64,000 nucleotides of DNA from Schaedlerella arabinosiphila (GTDB lineage Bacteria > Bacillota > Clostridia > Lachnospirales > Lachnospiraceae): positions 100,483 to 164,482 of the forward strand of contig NZ_RHJS01000001.1 of NCBI RefSeq assembly GCF_003885045.1. The letters run 5' to 3'. This document shows, in pieces, positions 8,935-16,553 of this stretch. Position 1 is the stretch's first letter. Each line of letters starts with the position of its first letter. Made by a program: the position numbers and the translations under genes. A model generated the notes under the pieces. The model saw only the letters and a program-made list of their open reading frames with translations. It did not search any database and was not told where the DNA came from.

Positions 8935-9480
8935 ATGGCACTGCCGCAAAAGCAGGTATATACATCCGAAGATTACTGGAACCTTCCAGAAGGCCAGCGC
9001 GCAGAACTGATTGATGGAAAGCTGTACGCCATGGCCCCGCCATACCGCATCCATCAGGAATTAGTTGGTGAACTTTATTCTACGATTCATAATTATATCC
9101 ATTTAAAAAATGGTTTCTGTAAAGTTTATCCAGCCCCATTTGCCGTAAACCTTACAGCAAATGATAAAACATGGGTGGAACCTGATATCTCCGTCATTTG
9201 CGATAAAAGCAAACTGTCCGATCGTGGATGCGAAGGCGCGCCCGACTGGATCATTGAGATTGTTTCCCCCAGCAGCTCACGAATGGACTATTCCGTAAAA
9301 CTGTTCAAATACCGTACTGCCGGGGTGCGTGAATACTGGATCGTAAATCCTTTGAAAAAAGTGGTACAGACTTATTCCTTTGAGGGAGAAGAAGACTCAA
9401 ATGCTTTTTTATTTGATGAAGAAATACCGGTTCATATATTTAACGGCCTGACAATCAAAGTATCCGAGTTACTGCAATAA
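8935..9480 (+). CDS. Uma2-family (DUF820) putative endonuclease
   Basis: 181 residues from ATG 8935 (AAAGGAG at 8921-8927; the open frame back to 8905 has no ribosome site). It shows the family pattern: ELIDGKLYAMAPP near residue 24, VEPDISVICD (EPD motif), then PDWIIEIVSPSS and KLFKYRTAGVREYWIVNP, which together form a PD-(D/E)xK nuclease fold. Uma2 proteins are very abundant in cyanobacteria and scattered elsewhere; their role is not established. Here the gene is tightly enclosed by inverted repeats that also occur alone in the window, which suggests the protein may act on those repeats. That link is inference. Confidence 0.88.
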   Translation: MALPQKQVYTSEDYWNLPEGQRAELIDGKLYAMAPPYRIHQELVGELYSTIHNYIHLKNGFCKVYPAPFAVNLTANDKTWVEPDISVICDKSKLSDRGCEGAPDWIIEIVSPSSSRMDYSVKLFKYRTAGVREYWIVNPLKKVVQTYSFEGEEDSNAFLFDEEIPVHIFNGLTIKVSELLQ

Positions 9481-9527
9481 AACTGTCGGATTGCAACCGC
9501 ACAGCTGGAAAAATTTTTTGAACGATA

Positions 9528-9556
9528 TTGATTTTTTCTATGAAATCGCATATACT
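9528..9556 (+). promoter_or_regulatory. Promoter with no recognisable downstream gene
   Basis: TTGATT (9528-9533), 17-bp spacer, TATACT (9551-9556), just beyond the right arm of the Uma2 unit. The next 130 bases hold no gene and then the miniature element at 9689 begins, so the original target may have been lost. Confidence 0.45.
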
Positions 9557-9688
9557 AAAGATACAGATAGAGATATCTGTGCAGCGGTTAGATTGTCCAG
9601 TTAAAACAATCGTTTAAAAGCGGTTAGTTTCATATGTGCTCGCGTTCAAGCTGTCCAGTTTTGGGCGTAATGCTGCCGATGTGCGGCA

Positions 9689-9860
9689 GTGTCAGATAAT
9701 CTGTGTAAGTAAATTGTCTGAATATTCGCATTGACTGCTTGATTATCATAACTCGAATTGCCGGAATCCTGTCAAGGCAAGGGTTTCCGCCTTTACAGGA
9801 TTTAGACAATTCGATAAAATTAGAATTGTGGTCTGGAAATTTACACAGATTATCTGACAC
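9689..9860. mobile_element. 172-bp miniature inverted-repeat element, IS256-like ends
   Basis: Perfect 20-bp terminal repeats: GTGTCAGATAATCTGTGTAA at 9689-9708 and its complement at 9841-9860. Inside, 9754-9813 is a second, imperfect palindrome. The ends resemble those of IS256/mutator-type elements as I remember them. No transposase is inside. A single matching end (19 of 20) is at 45154-45172. Confidence 0.6.
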
Positions 9861-10130
9861 TCTCTTGGGTGCATTGTATCAAATTGTCAATCCTATCTAT
9901 GCCCAACAAACCATTTATCCAAGCTGTCTACTCAACTCTCCGCCATTTTTCACGGTAGATCAGTTTCGACCAGCCCTTTAAACGCAAAAAATCCAGTAGC
10001 CAAAACCATTGTCCAAACAATCCCAACTCCCGGAAATCCCTTGCTTTCTGCACTTTTCCACTTTTCCATTTCTCAACCCATGACATCAACACGACACACT
10101 CAACATACAAGGTTTGTTTCATTTCTTATG

Positions 10131-10590
10131 AATTAATCTGTTTTAGTTGCGCCAAACAAATTGTCATTATAGGACATCCCGTTAAAGCCCATAGAGACAA
10201 TGCTGTCCTTCGTATGCTGCGCCAGCCCCTTTATCTCCAGATCAGCCCATATGTATGCGGCGTTCTTATCGTGGATCAGGTTGGGATATTTATTGAAGTA
10301 GGTCTCCGCAAGGGCCTCATACCTTTCCCTGTCTGGCTGTCCTGCCTGACTTTGATGTCAGAATAGTCAAAAGCGCCTATCCTTTCTCCCTGCTTATTAT
10401 AGATGTCAAAACACCCCGCCTCGTTGTCCGGCACAATCCTGTAATTCTCGGATTCGTATGTATCATAAGCGGGCTTTACATTACGTACTGCCAAAACCGC
10501 CGATACACGGTATGCATACAATGCCGAAGTCTGCCCCGCCGCCCTCACACTGTTCCTTACGGAAGAACTGTTCCCTGCCTCATCTCCAAA
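10131..10590 (-). pseudogene. Broken gene of the DUF6033-neighbourhood type
   Basis: Two fragments in different minus frames. The upstream part (to about 10320) contains ENYRIVPDNEAGCFDIYNKQ and GAFDYSDIKVRQD; the downstream part (about 10340 to 10131) contains RERYEALAETYFNKYPNLI and ends NLFGATKTD with TAA. The intervening codons are lost or frame-shifted, and the N-terminal start is also out of frame with the ATG that follows GGAGG. It is the last member of the minus-strand operon that begins at 15994. Confidence 0.6.
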
Positions 10591-10613
10591 TGTCCTCCAC
10601 TATTTTTATTATT

Positions 10614-10663
10614 GCGGCCCATCTGTCGGTCAGGACCGTACCCGCTCCCTCGCAATAAGTCCG
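10614..10663 (-). repeat. Conserved intergenic leader, copy 1
   Basis: About 50 bp alike to 12622-12674 and 13449-13498. The shared minus-strand pattern is GGACTTA near one end and GACAGA then GGC.GC near the other. Each copy precedes a gene of the DUF6033 type, here the broken one. Confidence 0.6.
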
Positions 10664-10707
10664 AGCGGTTTATACCTCTATGCAGACATACCACCTAACT
10701 TCCCCTG

Positions 10708-10745
10708 TCAAATTCCATACCGACCTTCACCTCCTTCCAGATAAT
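10708..10745. repeat. 38-bp direct repeat, copy A
   Basis: Identical over 38 bp to 25869-25906, in the same orientation, 15.2 kb apart. On the minus strand it contains GGAAGGAGG followed by an ATG, so it may be a translation start region duplicated with lost genes. Confidence 0.75.
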
Positions 10746-10796
10746 CCCCAGCAGGGGCGCATGGTTTTTGCGCCTCTGCGGAATAGGGTGTAAAGA

Positions 10797-11369
10797 TTAT
10801 ATCTGTATATCCAGCCCTTTGCTGCCTTTAGAGTACAAGGCATTTACACTGTCCTGATAGATAGTATCACCTGCAAAAATCTCATCCAGTATCTCATGGG
10901 AAATTGGTTTTCCGGCTGTCCATGTAGGGTCTTTTTCCTTTACAGCCTGTGTTACCCTTCCAGAAATTTCTAAATGGAGTTGACTCAACGTCCACGGTGC
11001 AGCACGGCGGGTACTTAAATCTAATGACTTCACATAGGAATGAATCTTGTCATAATATGCATCCGTCTCAGCAGTATTATCACCAGACATCCCACCATAC
11101 TTATAAAATGCCTTTTTAACATCTTCATAAACGTGCTGCTTCATTTCATCTGATACGTTGACGATCCGTTTCCAATCTGTCCTTCCTGTGATTCCCATGC
11201 CCTCTACTCCATAGGAATTTTTAAAGTGTCCGGAACGCAAATCATCAATGGTATTGCCACAATAGTTTCCTTTCGATGCCCCGGCGAAAGGCATATTCGT
11301 ATTTGCCTTGCCACCATTCATCCTTGATAAAAGGTGCCAGATTCCCTGGCTGTTATTTCCTATGTGCAT
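10797..11369 (-). CDS. Uncharacterised protein, paralogue of the next gene (DUF3879-like)
   Basis: 190 residues. ATG 11369 has GAAGGAGG just upstream; the frame is open to 11402 but that extension overlaps the previous gene. The N-terminus IGNNSQGIW and MNGGKANTNMPFAGA, the central KNSYGVEGM and the C-terminal PISHEILDEIFA match the upstream neighbour closely, so the two arose by tandem duplication. No signal peptide or membrane segment. I believe this is the DUF3879 family, but cannot confirm it. Position in the LytTR-controlled operon suggests a role in a regulated surface, motility or secretion process; that is speculation. Confidence 0.75.
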   Translation of the reverse strand: MHIGNNSQGIWHLLSRMNGGKANTNMPFAGASKGNYCGNTIDDLRSGHFKNSYGVEGMGITGRTDWKRIVNVSDEMKQHVYEDVKKAFYKYGGMSGDNTAETDAYYDKIHSYVKSLDLSTRRAAPWTLSQLHLEISGRVTQAVKEKDPTWTAGKPISHEILDEIFAGDTIYQDSVNALYSKGSKGLDIQI

Positions 11370-11388
11370 AATAAAATCCCTCCTTCTA

Positions 11389-11952
11389 TCAGATTTTTTC
11401 ATCTAAACCTTTTGTCCTGGATGATTTTCCTGATACCATTGACGTGATGCTCTCATCCGCAAAAATCTCATCCAGAACTCCCGCAGGAATAGGCTTGCCA
11501 TGCGTCCATCCGGGTATCTTTTCTTTCACGGCACTGGCTGCTTTTCTTCCAATGCTTATTTCCAACTGCTGTAATGTCCACGATGCTGCTGAACGGTCAC
11601 CTACTTTCAGCGTCTTATAATAATTATTTTTAATACGGGCAGATGCCTCCCATTCGTCTCCACTTTCCCCTGACATTCCGTTATACTTGTAATACGCTTT
11701 TTTCACATCATCCAAAACAAGCTGCTTCATCTCATCAGACACTTTTATAATCCTTTTGCTATTGGCTGTGATTCTCATACCTTCCACGCCATAAGAATTT
11801 TTACGGTGGCCGGTAAGAAAATCCTCCAAAGTATTCCTGCCGCCCGCACCGGAACGCCTTGCCCCGGCGAAAGGCATATTCGTATTTGCTTTGCCCCCAT
11901 TCATCCTTGATAAAAGCTGCCAGATTCCCTGGCTGTTATTTCCTATACGCAT
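11389..11952 (-). CDS. Uncharacterised protein (DUF3879-like), tandem paralogue
   Basis: 187 residues, ATG 11952 with AAGGAGG upstream. It shares the IGNNSQGIWxLLSRMNGG start, KNSYGVEGM and the GKPIPAGVLDEIFADE tail with the following gene (10797-11369), separated from it by 19 bases that carry the next ribosome site. Basic, soluble, probably helical in the C-terminal half. The two have diverged most in the middle (an extra RRSGAGGRN here). Part of the LytTR-led operon. Function unknown. Confidence 0.75.
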   Translation of the reverse strand: MRIGNNSQGIWQLLSRMNGGKANTNMPFAGARRSGAGGRNTLEDFLTGHRKNSYGVEGMRITANSKRIIKVSDEMKQLVLDDVKKAYYKYNGMSGESGDEWEASARIKNNYYKTLKVGDRSAASWTLQQLEISIGRKAASAVKEKIPGWTHGKPIPAGVLDEIFADESITSMVSGKSSRTKGLDEKI

Positions 11953-11968
11953 GATAAAATCCCTCCTT

Positions 11969-12592
11969 CTATATGGTCAAATCCAACTGTGTGCCTTTGC
12001 CTTCTTCCTGCACTTTCACAGGCTGGCTTGTTCCCGCCTTTATCTGTTCCATCAGTTTTTCCACGGATTCAGCCTTTGCCAGCTTCTTCTCCTTTAAGGC
12101 TTCCTCCTCTTTCTTCTTCGCACGTTTTTCCGCGATCTGCTTCTGTACCTTTTCTTTATAAACCGTGCCAGGGTTCTCCATTATGTCCCTGCTCCTGCCA
12201 GACATCCAGTAAGATACTTTCCCATTTTTGTCAATAAGGGCACCTGCACTGAGTATCTCGTCATTGTTCTCCCTTGCAAACTTCTCAATCCGCTCCGAAT
12301 TGCCGGACATTTCTGCAAAGACTTTCTCATACTTCGCCGCCGCTGCCGGGTCTTTCGCCATCTTCTCCACGATACTGGAAGAAACCGCTATGTTGTTATA
12401 GCCCCTGCTCCCAAGCATATAGGCATCTTCCTGTTTCCCATTCCTGAAGTCTGCCACCGTTATATTCACATCCGGGTATTTCTCTTTCAGACTATTCAGG
12501 TACGCCTGCGAATCCCCGTTAAGGGAACTGCTCGCGTTTGCCCTGTCTGCCGCATAAGTGTTTGTGTAATCCGTTACTCCTAAAATTGCCAT
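11969..12592 (-). CDS. DUF6033-like protein
   Basis: 207 residues. I start it at the ATG at 12592, because MAILGVTDYTNTYA then aligns with MSILGINGTLAGAY of the paralogue at 12687-13415; ATGs up to 12604 are possible. Shared core: YLNSLKEKYPDVNI, a GS-G-N-IA pattern, and MAKDPAAAAKYE (compare MADDPEKAAYYE). After that comes a KKEEEALKEKKLAK-type charged coiled-coil stretch. No signal peptide. The 'ILG.' start resembles N-termini of proteins exported by non-Sec routes such as flagellar-type systems, but this is only a resemblance. Confidence 0.75.
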   Translation of the reverse strand: MAILGVTDYTNTYAADRANASSSLNGDSQAYLNSLKEKYPDVNITVADFRNGKQEDAYMLGSRGYNNIAVSSSIVEKMAKDPAAAAKYEKVFAEMSGNSERIEKFARENNDEILSAGALIDKNGKVSYWMSGRSRDIMENPGTVYKEKVQKQIAEKRAKKKEEEALKEKKLAKAESVEKLMEQIKAGTSQPVKVQEEGKGTQLDLTI

Positions 12593-12621
12593 AATAATCA
12601 TCATCCTTCAAAAAATCTTAC

Positions 12622-12674
12622 CTGCGGCCCCTCTGTCATTCGGAGCCGCCCATGCCCCCTTATGGTAAGTCCGG
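12622..12674 (-). repeat. Conserved intergenic leader, copy 2
   Basis: Second copy of the 50-bp leader seen at 10614 and 13449, here between two DUF6033-like genes. Most conserved are the GACAGA-GG and GGACTTA blocks (minus strand). Confidence 0.6.
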
Positions 12675-12686
12675 GCATGATGTTCC

Positions 12687-13415
12687 TTACTTCAAAATGC
12701 CCGCCGCATCCATAATATTTTTCTCATAAGCCGTAATCGTAGAACCCATAACTCCCGGCGTACCCATATATGTAACTCTGCCTATATCTTCTTTATGGCT
12801 GACAAAGAACTCCGCCATGCTCCTTTGCTTATATATGATCTCCATCTGCTCTTTCCGTTCATCCGCCGCCTCCTGGCTGCGCTCCATACTCGATTTCCGC
12901 TGTGCCGCCTCTTTCTCCCGCTTTGCCTTATTGATGGCATTCACTTCTGCCACACGCTCTGGGGAATCGCTACAACCGCCGATATAGGTAACGCTCCCAT
13001 CCTCATGGACGACTACCCCGCACGGCTGGTAGTCAAGCCCCTGTGCCGCAAAAGACGCTTTTAGTCTCGGAGTGGCATTAAAGAAATCATCTATCTTGCC
13101 CTCATAGTAAGCTGCCTTTTCCGGGTCATCTGCCATCTGTTCCAGAATGTTCGGTGCAATAGCAACATCACTGCCATTCATGCTCTTTCCCACCCTGTCA
13201 AGGCTCTGTTGGTCTTTCCCGACACTCTGGATTCTCACATTGCCATACTTTGACCGGAGGTATTCCGTGTATGCATCCACCTTTGACGTATCTGCCGCTT
13301 CTCCCGTTTTCTGCAACTGCTCTGCAAACCCTGTCTTATTCGTGCCCGTTTTCTGTGTCCTGTTCGCATACTGATATGCGCCCGCCAAAGTACCGTTTAT
13401 CCCTAAAATGCTCAC
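12687..13415 (-). CDS. DUF6033-like protein
   Basis: 242 residues from GTG 13415, with AAGGAG about 10 bases upstream. Domains: N-terminal tail (1-40), conserved core YLRSKYGNVRI ... SDVAIAPNILEQMADDPEKAAYYE (about 50-110), then a two-stranded stretch with GVVVHEDGSVTYIGG, a K/E/R-rich coiled coil (about 155-195) and the tail DAAGILK. The tail is shared with the small protein at 13512-13850, which shows that segments are being shuffled among these genes. No export signal. Function unknown. Confidence 0.78.
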   Translation of the reverse strand: MSILGINGTLAGAYQYANRTQKTGTNKTGFAEQLQKTGEAADTSKVDAYTEYLRSKYGNVRIQSVGKDQQSLDRVGKSMNGSDVAIAPNILEQMADDPEKAAYYEGKIDDFFNATPRLKASFAAQGLDYQPCGVVVHEDGSVTYIGGCSDSPERVAEVNAINKAKREKEAAQRKSSMERSQEAADERKEQMEIIYKQRSMAEFFVSHKEDIGRVTYMGTPGVMGSTITAYEKNIMDAAGILK

Positions 13416-13448
13416 AATAAATCTTCTCCTTCCAAAACATATTTATAT

Positions 13449-13498
13449 CGCAGCCATCTGTCATTCAGGACTAAATCCGCTCCCTTACAATAAGTCCA
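13449..13498 (-). repeat. Conserved intergenic leader, copy 3
   Basis: Third copy of the leader, immediately upstream of the DUF6033-like gene starting at 13415. It retains GACAGATGG, GGAGCGGA-like and GGACTTATTG blocks on the minus strand. Confidence 0.6.
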
Positions 13499-13511
13499 GA
13501 CAACTACTCCC

Positions 13512-13850
13512 TTACTTCAAAATGCCCGCCGCCTCATATGCGGCAATCGAAACTGCCTTACTCTGGTAATATCTTCTGTCCGTTTCCTGTGCCAACATTT
13601 TGTGTTTCAGGGCGGCCTCCTCCGCCAGCCTTTCATATTCTGCGTGTTTTGCTTCCCTTGCTCTGCGGGCTTCAACAAATTCTGACGATGATACGGTAAT
13701 TGTTCCAAGGCTGGTCACACGGTACTTGGAGATTTCTCCATTTTCATCCAATTCAATCAGATAGGAACACCCCGGAGTTGCAGGATATGTGGCGATAAAA
13801 TTCTCAACGTTTGCCATCACTTTCTCTGCAAGTTCAAGATCTTTTTGCAT
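13512..13850 (-). CDS. Small uncharacterised protein of the DUF6033 cluster
   Basis: 112 residues from the ATG at 13850 (AAGGAG upstream; 13868 also possible). It overlaps the 3' end of the kinase gene by 17 bases, so translation is probably coupled. The first 60 residues are mixed alpha/beta (CSYLIELDENGEISKYRV), followed by a charged helix (EARRAREAKHAEYERLAEEAALKHK) and the same AAGILK tail as the next gene. No signal peptide. Confidence 0.7.
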   Translation of the reverse strand: MQKDLELAEKVMANVENFIATYPATPGCSYLIELDENGEISKYRVTSLGTITVSSSEFVEARRAREAKHAEYERLAEEAALKHKMLAQETDRRYYQSKAVSIAAYEAAGILK

Positions 13851-15297
13851 CTTCCTCTCTCCTTTCATTTTTCATCATCACCGACAGGATGAACACCCTA
13901 TCCTTTACTCTGAAATCCATTGTTCCCTGATATTTCTCCGCCGTGCTTTTGATGTTGACAAGCCCTATCCCGTGGGATTTCCTGTCCGCCTTATCCGTCA
14001 CAGGGAACTCCTCCTTCGCCTTAAGCACCAGCCGCCCGTTAAAGCTGTTCTCTACTTTCAGGATGAGCAGGTTCCCTTTCTGCAAGGAGCTTATGCGGAT
14101 AAAGGCATCCGCCCCTGGCTCTTTCGCTTTCAGCTTCCGGCAGGCTTCAATCGCATTGTCCACCGCATTCCCCAGGATGACGCCTATGTCATAGCTGTGT
14201 ATCTGGATTCCCTGCGGGAGCAGCAGCTTATCCGCATCCATCCTTAGATCAGGCATATCCCGCACAGCCTCATGATATTTCATGTTCAGCAGGGTATCCA
14301 CCACCGTGTTCCCCGTCCTGAACCGCACTTCCAGCTTTTCAAGCCCCCTGTTCAATTCCGACAGGTACTCCTGCAGCTCCCCGCCCCCTTCCCCTGCGGA
14401 AAGGCGCTGGATGACGGCAAGGGTGTTCTTCATGTCATGCTTCATGCCCCGTATGCCGGAATAGATGCGCTCCATCTCCTCCATGTGTTCCTGCAGGCTG
14501 CTTATCTGGTTTTCCAGGACAATCCTGCCGCTCTTTTCCCTGTTCCAACAGATCATGTCCTGGAACAGCTTCACCCCGTACAGGATGGAGAGCAGCGACA
14601 GGAGCAGGATTGCGGGAATCACGAGGACGAGGATTGGATATCTGTCATACAGCATTTTAGGTACGCCGTCCTCCAGCGTGATCATGATGATGCGCAGGAG
14701 CATACAGATCATCAAGCCCACCGCTGATGGGGTAAGGATGAACAGCAGCTCCGTCCTGCTGATAAAATAATCCTTTTCCCGGAAATTCTGCACAATCTTT
14801 CTCAGCGAAAAGTACAGTAGCAGGGCGATGCCGGCATACTGGATAAGCTGCGTCCCGGCCACGCCAATCTTTACCGCCATGCCGAAGGATTTTTCCGATG
14901 GGAGCATCCCTTTCCCCGTGCACCAGTTAATGATGTCAAGCACCCGCCCGTCCATCGCATTCAGCAGTATGACCGCCGCATACCTGCTGATGTCCAGTAA
15001 CGCCTGGAACGAAACCACAAGGAAAACCGTGACAGGGCGGAACGCTTTGTAGAAGCACGCCGCAAGGGCTGACAGGATACAGAGCGACAATGCCAGCGTC
15101 CCTGCCGCCACCCTGTAGTCCTCATATCCCGGCGGGGAACACCAGACCACGGCTGTCCGCAGGGCCACATACAGCCTGTTCCATCTGCCCCTCATCCTTG
15201 TTTCCAGAAAGCTCCCCAAAAAATACTGCAGGCAGTACCCCTGGAACACCGTCAGGAACGCATATAACACATCCACCATCTTAAACACTGGACACAC
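13834..15297 (-). CDS. GHKL sensor histidine kinase (AgrC/LytS type)
   Basis: 487 residues. The first 245 hold six to seven hydrophobic segments, the polytopic sensor layout of AgrC-like kinases; then a coiled linker, the phosphoacceptor H287 (GMKHDMKNTL), the N box with N377 and N381 (LGNAVDNAIEAC) and a G box (SHGIGLVNIK, about 440-450). It overlaps the response regulator by 17 bases. AgrC-like kinases usually sense peptides, but no agrB/agrD pair is in the window. The input is unknown. Confidence 0.9.
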   Translation of the reverse strand: MCPVFKMVDVLYAFLTVFQGYCLQYFLGSFLETRMRGRWNRLYVALRTAVVWCSPPGYEDYRVAAGTLALSLCILSALAACFYKAFRPVTVFLVVSFQALLDISRYAAVILLNAMDGRVLDIINWCTGKGMLPSEKSFGMAVKIGVAGTQLIQYAGIALLLYFSLRKIVQNFREKDYFISRTELLFILTPSAVGLMICMLLRIIMITLEDGVPKMLYDRYPILVLVIPAILLLSLLSILYGVKLFQDMICWNREKSGRIVLENQISSLQEHMEEMERIYSGIRGMKHDMKNTLAVIQRLSAGEGGGELQEYLSELNRGLEKLEVRFRTGNTVVDTLLNMKYHEAVRDMPDLRMDADKLLLPQGIQIHSYDIGVILGNAVDNAIEACRKLKAKEPGADAFIRISSLQKGNLLILKVENSFNGRLVLKAKEEFPVTDKADRKSHGIGLVNIKSTAEKYQGTMDFRVKDRVFILSVMMKNERREEDAKRS

Positions 15298-15994
15298 CCC
15301 CGTTCTGCAGGTGCCACATATAGGCTTTCACAAACTCCCCATACTTCTTTTTCGTCAGATATACCCTGTCGCCGTTCGTAAGGGTTATGCTCTCGCTGTC
15401 ATATTCCGTGATACAGTCCATGTTCACGATGTACGCCCGGTGGCAGCGGTAAAATTCATCCCCAAGCTGCCCTTCCAGTTCATCCATCGCCGCATAGATC
15501 TCTATGGTCTGCCTTACGGTGTGTATTTCCACCTTCTTCGCCCTGCTCTCGATATACAGGATTTCAGACTGGTCAAGGGTAAGGTTCCGTGACTTGATGA
15601 ACAGCACACGGCGCTCCTTCTTCTTAGTGGCCTCTCGCACCGCCCTTTCCAGCACCTCCGCAAATTTACCCTCGTCTATCGGCTTTAGCAGGTACTGGAA
15701 CGCATAGAGGTCAAATGCGTCAAACACATAATCCTTGATGCCCGTAATGAACACCAGCACGGTATCCCCCACGCCAAGATTGGTGTTCTTTTCCCGCAGG
15801 CTCCTTGCCGCCTCTATGCCGTTCATGCCCTCCATCTGTATGTCAAGGAAAACGATGTCAAACCGCTTTCCCGATGCGAACAGTTCCTCGCCCGTGGCAT
15901 AAGCTTCTATGCGGCTCTCCGGCTGCCGTTCCTCCACCAGCCCGCGTATATGCTCCCTGATCGCTTTCTCGTCATCCACAACTGCAATATCCAA
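15281..15994 (-). CDS. LytTR-family response regulator
   Basis: 237 residues. Receiver domain with D7/D8, phosphoacceptor D51 (VFLDIQM) and K104 (LLKPID); LytTR DNA-binding domain from about 130 to 235 (ILYIESRAKKVEIHT, CHRAYIVNMDCI, LTKKKYGEF). First gene of a minus-strand operon of at least seven genes down to 10797. Direct repeats of the LytTR type sit about 90-120 bp upstream, so it most likely activates its own operon. Confidence 0.93.
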   Translation of the reverse strand: MDIAVVDDEKAIREHIRGLVEERQPESRIEAYATGEELFASGKRFDIVFLDIQMEGMNGIEAARSLREKNTNLGVGDTVLVFITGIKDYVFDAFDLYAFQYLLKPIDEGKFAEVLERAVREATKKKERRVLFIKSRNLTLDQSEILYIESRAKKVEIHTVRQTIEIYAAMDELEGQLGDEFYRCHRAYIVNMDCITEYDSESITLTNGDRVYLTKKKYGEFVKAYMWHLQNGGVSSV

Positions 15995-16048
15995 AATCCA
16001 TCACCTCAAATCTATATAGGCATTCACATAAAGATAAGTATCTATCTT

Positions 16049-16116
16049 TTTATATCGGCAGAAATTTTCCGTTTTTCGGTCGGAAGGAACGAAACGACCA
16101 CTTTTCGGGAACGAAA
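16049..16116 (-). promoter_or_regulatory. LytTR-type promoter: 9-bp direct repeats plus -10
   Basis: GGAACGAAA at 16086-16094 and again at 16108-16116, 22 bp start to start (13-bp gap), the classical geometry for a LytTR dimer. On the minus strand TATAAA lies at 16049-16054; the -35 position (about 16072-16077) reads GAAAAA, a poor match, as expected for an activator-dependent promoter. It reads into the response regulator gene at 15994. Confidence 0.75.
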
Positions 16117-16245
16117 GGAAAAGCGTTTTAAAAAATGTAAAAATCAGCTCTAAAGTTTTCTGCCCTTCGTCCGATAGCACCACTCGCATATTACCTCTTA
16201 TTTCCCCGCTTTCCAAGTAATTTCCGTTATCAGGCCGCCCGGCCT

Positions 16246-16308
16246 GCCTGCGGAAAAGGCAGACCGCCGCATATGGCGGATGATGGCCATAGTGCGGCGG
16301 TTTGTCTT
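16246..16308 (-). terminator. Intrinsic terminator after the ABC exporter operon
   Basis: Stem ACCGCCGCA / TGCGGCGGT (16263-16271 with 16293-16301) with a nested GGC stem, followed on the minus strand by CTTTTCC. It closes the transcription unit coming from 18705. Confidence 0.6.
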
Positions 16309-16383
16309 CTGTAGGGCTTTCTGATATATCAGAAAATGCGAAGTACTAAAAATATGAATTGCATTTTGCCAATCAGCTTATGC

Positions 16384-16527
16384 TTATTTCGCAGGCTTTT
16401 CCAGTGACATATCAGTTTCTGCCTTTCTAATTTTTTCTTTTATTCTTTCTGTTATTTCGCCAGAAACCTCAAAGCCATTTGTCACCTCATGCAAAGCCTC
16501 TTTCATTTTCTCTTCAAATTTATCCAT
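16384..16527 (-). CDS. 47-residue small protein downstream of the ABC permease
   Basis: ATG 16527, stop TAA at 16384-16386, with AAAGGAG upstream. The product is highly charged and helical (begins MDKFEEKMKEALHEV), with no membrane segment. It starts 27 bases after the permease stop and ends before the terminator, so it is the last gene of the exporter operon. The family is unknown; a short helical partner of the exporter is one possibility. Confidence 0.6.
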   Translation of the reverse strand: MDKFEEKMKEALHEVTNGFEVSGEITERIKEKIRKAETDMSLEKPAK

Positions 16528-16553
16528 GACAATCTCCTTTTTCTTTACATAGA

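Larger units (their letters stand above)
8729..9511 (+). mobile_element. Uma2 gene bounded by 29-bp terminal inverted repeats
   Basis: The left arm 8729-8757 and right arm 9483-9511 are inverted copies with a single mismatch (core GTTGCAATCCG). Between them lie a 36-bp perfect palindrome, a promoter and the Uma2 gene, whose stop codon is 2 bases before the right arm. Related arm sequences, without the gene, occur at 21935-22016 and 54674-54778. The arrangement looks like a small mobile unit and its gene-less derivatives. No classical transposase is present. Confidence 0.65.

Noticed and set aside
9928..10122. 64-residue minus-strand protein
   Set aside because: Trp- and Lys-rich random-looking sequence between a miniature element and a pseudogene, no ribosome site.
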